DNA from: Lycorma delicatula
Lineage: Eukaryota > Arthropoda > Insecta > Hemiptera > Fulgoridae
Length of the DNA stretch: 64,000 nucleotides
Assembly: GCF_047948215.1 (NCBI RefSeq)
Contig: NC_134455.1
Location: 302,578,147 to 302,642,146, forward strand
Reading direction: 5' to 3'
Shown: positions 57,850 through 64,000 of the stretch, one piece after another
How the letters are laid out: each line of letters opens with the position of its first letter
Position numbering within the stretch: the first letter of the stretch is position 1
The notes under the pieces: generated by a model
Databases searched by the model: none
The model's input: the letters and a program-made list of their open reading frames with translations, nothing else
Told to the model about the DNA's origin: nothing
Position numbers and translations under genes: made by a program

Positions 57850-59545
57850 AACATAAAACTAAAGTAATGAAAAAAAAGTTAGAAACGCGAAGTACGATCA
57901 CTTGTTACTGGTGTTTATCGGGTAACGATAAGAACCGAACAAAATACATTTTCACTCGTAAAAAGTATGGGTATAACCAGTTATAACTAATATTTTTTTA
58001 AGATGGAGGCCGACTGTTTTGAAATTCTCATTCTTAGAGATCACTCAAAGTAAATGTCTGCACTGACCAAACTTGCTGCGAAGAAATTACAATAAACTGA
58101 TAGTTTTTATAAATTGAACAGGCTTTAATTTTTATCTATTATCATTATTATTCTCACAAGAATGATCTTAATGAACACAAGAGGTCTAGGAAAGGCACTT
58201 GTTAGAAGAAAATAGCGAGTTAAGAGAACCCTGACAAGCTAAACAGCCCCGGACCGACGGTAAACGGAGATAACCATTTAGCTCGGAAAGAGCCGTGACG
58301 GGTTTACTGGTATATATACATACAAAACAAAGCCAAAGATTTTGTTATCGTTTTCAACTTGAAAGTTTCCTCAAAAAGTGCTGATTTTTTTCGTAAAAAC
58401 TTTACACCGATGTTATTTCTCATCACATCATTATTTTTAAATATAATAAATGCTATTTTACTAAGTTGTGATCAAAATATTAAATTTTGACTGAATGTTA
58501 CTTCAACGACAAGGATAATTTAGAGTAAGATATTGTCTGACTGAAGGAAATACAGCTTAATAGTTGATGTATTACACAAAAAATATTGCATATGAAAACG
58601 AATTTTTTTATTTAGAATCATATATTGTATGTAATACATCCGTTTTAAATTATTGGCGGAAAATGTCAATGATTGTACGTTAACTTAAAATTCTTAAATG
58701 ATTAATAATTTAAAAAATTAAATTTCACAAATATTGAATTTAAATAAATGATATCACGGGTATTTAAATGAAATTACTCTGAAATTACATCGAAAAGTTT
58801 ATTCATTTTTTACCTGAATACATTTAATCCAAATATTTCATATTCACGAAATTGTTTTAGTTGTATGAAAAATTTGACTAGATTTATTTAGTTAATCGAC
58901 CCGTAAAAAGATTTTAGTTTATTTTTGGAACTAAAAAATGATGAAAGTTAAATACCGTACATTAAATTTAGTTTAGAATACTGTTTATAGCACTTTAATT
59001 TATTTGCACTTTTTTATTTCAAATGTTTAATTTTGTACTAAATCAACGTCATTGCCGTGCGGTTTAATAAAACAAGTACATAATTCTATTCACCGCACTT
59101 TTTTAATTACGCCATTTGCTGAACTTTTTGTAACTTGCTGACGGCTCTGAGTGATGAATCAGCAGTTAGGTAAGCTAGTTACTGATTTTCTAATTTTTTC
59201 CCCAGTTTAATTTTTATGACTAATGAATCTCAATAGAATTTTTTAGAATTACTGTAGAATTTATTAAAGTGTTACTGTAGAAAAGAATTAAAGTTAATTT
59301 ATCACGTTTAAACATTTAATTACTAGCATCATCTTGCAACAAATTTACGAAGGAATTTTTTTTATCAAGAGAAATGCGTTTTTTACTACTCTTAAAACTT
59401 TTTTATGATTGTTCCTTGTAACTGAGTGCGCAACACCACTACAGAGTGTTTTTTTTTTTCTTAAAATATAATGTAAGTTGTGCCTGAGATTTGTAATATA
59501 AATCTTTGTAAAGATTTATGCTACTGCTGTAAGGGAAACTGATAT
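57850..59545. other. Spacer, nothing recognised
   Basis: A GC-richer stretch at 58170-58320 is unassigned. The rest is AT-rich. Confidence 0.4.
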
Positions 59546-59549
59546 ACAT

Positions 59550-60038
59550 TTGTGTAATGCGCAAAGATGGAATACTTTACTAATCCACACATCTAAATTT
59601 GTAAAATCAGAGGCAAGAATTTTATCTATTTATGTTGTAAAACGTTTCCATAGAACGATTTTTAAAGATAGGACTTATAGACTAATAAATAAAATAAAGA
59701 CAGTTGTTTGCTATTATTTTAGTAATTTAACAAATATCACAATTCAATATCTTCAAACTTATGAACCGCCTACAGAGCCAAGTGCTACTTCCTCGATAAG
59801 GGAGTGGTATTGGACCCTCCAAAAGTTAACCCCCATCAGGCACATTCCTACTAGATTGAAAAGTAGGAAACGAAAGGCCTTCATTGGACGGACTGAAGGT
59901 AAATCGCATCAGCAGGACGCAATTGTGTTACTAATCTCCCAAGGAATGATCCAAGTAAAATGCTTCAAGGCACTATTTACAAAGAATCGGAACACATTGA
60001 GCTCCACCAATATTAAACTAAAATCAAATACAGAGTGA
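59550..60038 (+). pseudogene. Possible transposase N-terminal fragment (Tc1/mariner-like)
   Basis: The longest open frame in the window, 162 codons. Residues 46-84, INKIKTVVCYYFSNLTN then YLQTYEPPTEPSATSSIREW, resemble the start of certain insect DNA transposase-like proteins (pattern V..V..FF..L.....QT.ERTAEACGVS..S.). The following basic segment LKSRKRKAF and DAIVLLISQGMIQVKCFKAL resemble the linker and second helix-turn-helix of the same proteins. The conserved glycine/valine positions of the helix-turn-helix are poorly kept, and the C-terminal catalytic domain is absent. It begins with no conventional start signal. Family assignment is tentative; a chance frame is less likely given the length and composition. 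Confidence 0.35.
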
Positions 60039-60245
60039 GTCAAAAGTATGGAAACCCCTCAACAACGTTAAAATACTTTACAGATAGAATACTGTAACTT
60101 TCACGTTAAGGTATCGGTCAACTACTTTACCTTTTGACGCAAAACAGAATTTCAATCCCCTTCTTAGAGGGTAGCCCAGGGTTTTTAACTCAAAGGTTTT
60201 AAATGGAAACACCCTTTGTGTGATAAATCATTTTAAAGGTAAATA
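60028..60245 (+). repeat. Possible end of a DNA transposon
   Basis: ACAGAGTGAGTCAAAAGTAT starts a block containing TAGCCCAGGGTTTTTAACTC and TTAAATGGAAACACCCTTTG. ACAGAGTG/ACAGGGTG-type starts are common termini of insect DNA transposons. It overlaps the end of the preceding open frame. No partner inverted repeat was located. Confidence 0.3.
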
Positions 60246-60960
60246 AATCATTTCAAGTTTTCATTGAATAAGTGGTTTTTGTTTTGTTAAAATTTTACCT
60301 TGAAAAACATCTAAAAATTATATTTCTCTCAATATCATTTGTAATTTATTTTTTTCTCAATCTTAATTTGCATTGGCATGATCGGCAAGATGTGTTCACA
60401 TTAGGTCAGTGATCAAGTAAAGAGAAATTTTCACAATTCGAAAATTCAATAAAATATTATCATACAGTTTAGCTCTCCACTGTCCAAGTATTGAATTGCG
60501 ATCAGGTGCTATGCCTTCTAATGCCTTCACTTGCCAGCTAACTAACTAAGAAATGAACAGAAATTAGTAAACCGTATAAAAGTATCCTCAATTGCCATAT
60601 AATTTAAATAGCTTTAAAAATTATCTCCAGTACTATTTATCTGAAATAGATATTTATTTAATGTATTTGAAGAGAATACATAAATGAAAGGGCATTTTAC
60701 TGTAACTGGAATTATATTTTATTTAGTAAAATATGTTACGTATACATGCATTATGAACTCCCACTTACCATTAGCATAACAATAAAATGCATTTTATGTT
60801 AATGTATGATAGGAAGAGTGTTTTCGACGTCAATAAAACTGACCTCAAAAATAATACTTTTAAGTATACCCATTTTATTACCATTTTTTATAAATGCACT
60901 TATAAAAAAGGATTACAGGTTTCTACTTTTAGCAAGACATAATTATTTAAAAAATGTTAT
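60246..60960. other. AT-rich spacer, nothing recognised
   Basis: No gene or repeat family was identified. Confidence 0.45.
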
Positions 60961-61550
60961 TGTTTAAGATAAAGATACTTTGAAACCAACTTTAAAGATC
61001 CGGGAGCTCTGAAAAGGTGTCTGCAGTCTAGTGTCATAAAATTTACCCTCTTTCACAATTCCTGCTTGGATTAGGATCCTGAAAGTCCAACAAGCGCTCG
61101 GGTACGCTCGAGTGGGTAAAGAGGAGAATCACCTAGCGGATCTGCTCGAGATACAGAACCATCAGTTCTGAGACGGCGTTTGTGATTGCCATTGAGTCAC
61201 CGCAAACATGCTAGTGAGGTTCAGCGATAAATGCTACCGAGGAAAGGACAGGGCATCTCGTACGATTTTCTTCTCGACAGATGGAGATGATCGACAAGGG
61301 ATAAGTGAACGCACAGATTGATAAAGAGCTTAGCGTAGTGGGTCGGCTGGGGATTTGGAAAGATCAATTTTTGGCAGATCCAGGTTCCTATCAGGTCATG
61401 GTTACTTTAGGTCGTACGTGACGCAGGAGATCGAAGCCGAAGCGCGATGACGATGGTAGATTAGATGATTTGGATTACGTCGTATTCTACTGCAATAAAT
61501 GAACAGAGCAAAAGGAGTGACGTGTGTTGGTGATAACATCGGTTGACGCA

Positions 61551-61868
61551 GGTGGCATACCAGACCCGCCGGGTTGTCTAGTGGTGAACTCATCATCGCA
61601 AATCAGCTGATTTCGAAGTCGAGAGTTCTAAGGTTCAAATCTTAGTACAGGCAGTTACTTTTATACGGATTTGAATACTAGATACCAGTCTTCTTTGTTC
61701 TTTGGTGGTTGGGTTTCAATTAACCACACATCTTAGGAACGGTCGACCTAAGACTGTACAAGACAAGACTTCATTTACATTCATACATCTCATCGTCATT
61801 CATCCTCTGAAGTAATAATACCTTATAAGGTGATTCCAGAGGCTAAACAGAGAAAAAAAGGTAGCATA
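61551..61868. repeat. 9-bp target-site duplication of the SINE
   Basis: GGTGGCATA at 61551-61559 and GGTAGCATA at 61860-61868 differ at one position and exactly flank the SINE. Confidence 0.75.
61560..61859 (+). mobile_element. SINE family 1, full length, tRNA-like head
   Basis: The element begins near CAGACCCGCCGGGTTGTCTA, with an A-box-like TTGTCTAGTGG, the CAAATCAGCTGATTTCGAAG segment and a good B box, AAGGTTCAAATCTTAG. The body has GGTTGGGTTTCAATTAACCA and GGAACGGTCGACCTAAGACT. The tail reads CATTCATCCTCTGAAGTAAT, then AGAGGCTAAACAGAG and an A-run. Length 300 bases. It lies in the same orientation as the LINE it interrupts. Not a tRNA gene, for the same reasons as the other copies. Confidence 0.92.
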
Positions 61869-62245
61869 GTAACGTTATGCTGTCGGGCGGAAGAATGGCA
61901 AGCAGTCTCTGAGATGGCAAGAAGCATTATCGAAGAAAAAGAAAGCAGAAGAGTAGATTAGGTTGACAGCCTGCAGGAGTAGGCTGCTTCTGTCCTGCGT
62001 CGGATCGTAGATGTTCGTTATCCTTGATACCCGTGGGAAAACATTGAATTCCTTCCTTTCCCGCTCTGCAGGATGGACGATTCTGCAACACCCAACGGAG
62101 ACAGTGTTATAATCGGTGAGTGCCCAACACTACCACCAAGCGAACGGTGATGTTTAGGAGAGATTTCCCTCCGATGACGATTAAAAAAAATATTAATATA
62201 ATTGTTTTAAAAGGGTTTTTTGTTTAAAGTAAGGATATTTTGAAA

Positions 62246-62740
62246 AAATGAGTATTAGAAAATTGTGTCCCATTACAGATTCCAAATTATACGTATTTAT
62301 TAATTGAATAAATAGTACCTCCAAACTCATATATTTGTTTGGATTCAAATTTTTACAAATATCTGCGATAATTAAAAATGGAAAAAATGTGCATTAATTG
62401 AAAATAATTTTCAACTGATTCTATTGAATAATTTTTTTTCGATAAATTTCTGCAGTTTTATCTTTATACATAGAGTTATTCAGGAGGAAAGAAAAAAAGA
62501 AAAACTCAGAAGGAAAAAAGTTCATAAAAACATATGTCTGAAAACACTTTGTTATTGAGTTACTTTGTTACTTGTTATTGAGTTAGACACATTATAGTGT
62601 TATTTAGGAAAAATACGAAGGAAATGAATTAATAAAATTTAATTGTACATCCTTTAAAAGTACTTTTTCTTTTTTTTATGTATAAGATTTATTACAGTGT
62701 GAATGTAAGTAATCCTATCTCCTTCCTCGCTGAAAACTCA
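62246..62740. other. AT-rich spacer, nothing recognised
   Basis: No gene or repeat family was identified. Confidence 0.45.
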
Positions 62741-62744
62741 ACCG

Positions 62745-63095
62745 TAAGTCCTCCAGCAGCTCCTCACCCCAGGAGGGGTGGGTGGCTTTGGTTTTCCACC
62801 TTCAATGATAGGGTGGGGACTCCTTTGAGATGCCATTGGTATGGAACTCCCGGTGGGGGATCCCTTTGGGGGTTCCTCACTAGAGGCCAGGCGTCAAGAC
62901 CGAAGCCCCGATGTTGAGTTCCTCTTTGGGAACTCCTCATTTGAGGCATGGCGTGGAAAAAGACCGATTTTTTTTTGCCTGGGCGGGACCTTACATCCTG
63001 CTGAGGTAGTTTGAGGCGAAAGCATCCTCCGGAGCTGAGTTTATGCTTAATTGCCTGTCCGACTTCAGGGGTTGGGGGAACTACAGATGTATAAG
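62745..63095 (+). repeat. GC-rich block with internal near-repeats
   Basis: The block is G-rich on the plus strand. TTTGGGGGTTCCTCACTAGA followed by GGCCAGGCGTCAAGACCGA recurs, diverged, as TTTGGGAACTCCTCATTTGA with GGCATGGCGTGGAAAAAGA about 55 bases later, and related GGACTCC/GGAACTCC phrases lie upstream. Open frames cross it on both strands, as expected for stop-poor GC-rich DNA, and neither has a known motif. It may be untranslated sequence of a retrotransposon. Confidence 0.45.
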
Positions 63096-63149
63096 AAAGA
63101 AAATGACAGTATTGAGCAGGCGTACCTACTCACTACTGTCGTGGTGTGA

Positions 63150-63435
63150 CGAATCATTTAAATAACACATTTAGTAAGCAGTGAACTGGTCGAAAAGAAC
63201 CAGTAAAAGAGCCATCTCGATCTTCCAATCTCACACCAGCGGATATTTTCCTTTAGGTTTGGATGAAGTCATCAATCTATTACTGGCAGATAAGAATTGA
63301 GACATCGCATAATAAAAGCTGGGGCTACTATTAAGAATAATAATGACCCTATTAAACGTGTCCGGCTAGCATGGATTCGCCGAGCCGAACTACGCATTGT
63401 ACAGGTTGGTGGTCACATTGAGCAACTGCTTTATT
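63150..63435 (+). pseudogene. DDE transposase C-terminal fragment
   Basis: Translation shows NHLNNTFSKQ, stop, TGRKEPVKEPSRSSNLTPAD, matching the YLNxxFPGRWIGRxGPVEWPARSPDLTPxDFFLWG segment of a group of insect Tc1/mariner-superfamily-like transposases. The catalytic third acidic position is kept (PADIFL). After a stop and a shift comes IKAGATIKNNNDPIKRVRLA and WIRRAELRIVQVGGHIEQLL followed by a stop at 63433-63435, the characteristic RRAxxCIxxGGGHFEQLL ending. Only the last 90 residues or so remain, with several disruptions. Upstream is the unrelated GC-rich block. Confidence 0.8.
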
Positions 63436-64000
63436 GAAATGTTTGCAGCTTCATCAGGTAACCGTTTTCATATTTAAAAATCTTTAGAAAAAACCAAAAA
63501 GTACGCGATTTATTCTTTAAATCTATCTTTTTATTCATTTTTTCTGTTATTGTAAAATTTTCTGTTTGTATTCAGTTACAATACGTTCAAATACTGATGA
63601 AAATTGTTCTGTTTAAAATCATATCTTTTTCGATCAGGTTTGTGTGTTTTGTTTCTAATTAAAGTTGAACTTCTTGAATTGGAATTTAATTTTAATAGAC
63701 GTTACTTACATCAATTTTCTCAAAATTAAATTCTTTATAAAGTTTACTAGAAATTTTTATTTGTTTATTTGTATATTAACAAATTATTTTATTCCAAATC
63801 TAAAAAAGTGTTTTTTTTTTTGACAAAACGTTTTCGTGTTTTATCCCGTTTTTCTTAAAACCTAAATAAGATAGAGGTCTAATTTTTTCAATTTCTTAGA
63901 TCAAAAACCGTAAGCCAAAATTTACCCCTTGATGTGTACCTCAAGGATTTTAATCTCACAGAGGGAGCAGAAAGCAGGGCTAAATGTTTTCCGAGCCGAA
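63436..64000. other. Spacer to window end, nothing recognised
   Basis: AT-rich sequence. The last 70 bases are GC-richer and could belong to a feature outside the window. Confidence 0.4.

Larger units (their letters stand above)
60986..62200 (+). pseudogene. R1/I-type LINE 3' part with RNase H trace, split by a SINE
   Basis: At 61081 the frame gives LKVQQALGYARVGKEENHLA and DLLE, aligning with the C-terminal RNase H signature (HVGxxGNExADxLAK) of I-type and related elements. Further on, FLADPGSYQVMVTL or, one frame over, a SGHGYFR-like reading sits where LSGHGYFR is expected. Then come DDDGRLDDLDYVVFYCNK in the zinc-knuckle-like position and, beyond the SINE at 61560-61859, AEEWQAVSEMARSIIEEKE, the terminal helix, ending near 61957. 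A GC-rich 3' UTR continues to an A-run at 62186-62193. Multiple stops and shifts make it dead. The SINE insertion separates the knuckle region from the last helix, so the LINE was here first. Confidence 0.75.
60961..62245. repeat. Imperfect 25-bp direct repeat, probable old LINE target duplication
   Basis: TGTTTAAGATAAAGATACTT plus TGAAA at 60961-60985 and TGTTTAAAGTAAGGATATTT plus TGAAA at 62221-62245 agree at 21 of 25 positions and flank the LINE at 60986-62200. The length is within LINE target-duplication range. The divergence suits an old insertion, but AT-rich chance similarity cannot be excluded. Confidence 0.55.

Noticed and set aside
61560..61640. Possible tRNA gene in SINE family 1
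   Set aside because: Same reasoning: it is the tRNA-derived head of a retroposon, not a folded tRNA.
62678..62949. Overlapping frames on both strands in the GC-rich block
   Set aside because: GC-rich DNA is stop-poor on both strands; no domain, start context or conservation evidence supports either.
1..64000. Search for a new multi-gene system such as a defence locus or biosynthetic cluster
   Set aside because: No set of intact adjacent genes exists in the window; all recognisable coding sequence is decayed transposon material.

Overview
The window looks like non-coding, repeat-dominated nuclear DNA from an insect, most likely a hemipteran. The basis is strongly AT-rich sequence (by eye about 70% A+T), long (TA)n, (TG)n and (CA)n microsatellites, no compact gene arrangement, and a mixture of dead mariner transposons, tRNA-headed SINEs and several clades of decayed non-LTR retrotransposons. 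The host assignment is inference; no host gene was recognised that would fix it. There are no bacterial operons, ribosome binding sites, CRISPR arrays or rRNA genes.

Layout. 0-8 kb: mostly featureless AT-rich sequence with one R1-type LINE scrap (about 1.9-2.3 kb). 8.4-10.6 kb: a Jockey-type reverse transcriptase remnant followed, in the opposite direction, by a 5'-truncated LINE with clear reverse transcriptase motifs. 14-22 kb: palindromes, a small foldback element, a (TG)n tract and three copies of a dispersed repeat (repeat A). 24.4-26.4 kb: a dead mariner whose 5' end is repeated directly beyond its 3' end, then a SINE with a perfect 12-bp target duplication. 30-34.3 kb: a second LINE remnant, more repeat A, a foldback element with arms of about 65 bp, a 118-bp duplicated block and a SINE remnant. 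35.5-37.0 kb: a nearly full-length dead mariner with a SINE inserted in it. 44.1-44.4 kb: a SINE with a perfect 15-bp target duplication and an unusual tail. 47.3-52.7 kb: an R1-type LINE end, another dead mariner, another R1-type LINE and a large inverted repeat. 54.9-57.7 kb: an old SINE and a foldback element. 59.5-64 kb: a possible transposase N-terminus, an R1/I-type LINE interrupted by a SINE, a GC-rich block and a transposase C-terminus.

No intact protein-coding gene is supported. Every recognisable coding stretch is a transposon remnant carrying frameshifts, stops or altered catalytic residues. Three short open frames (15.2, 37.6 and 57.8 kb) have splice-like boundaries and are offered only as weak exon candidates. 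The main biological content is a record of element-into-element insertion and of SINE families that mix and match tRNA-like heads and 3' tails.
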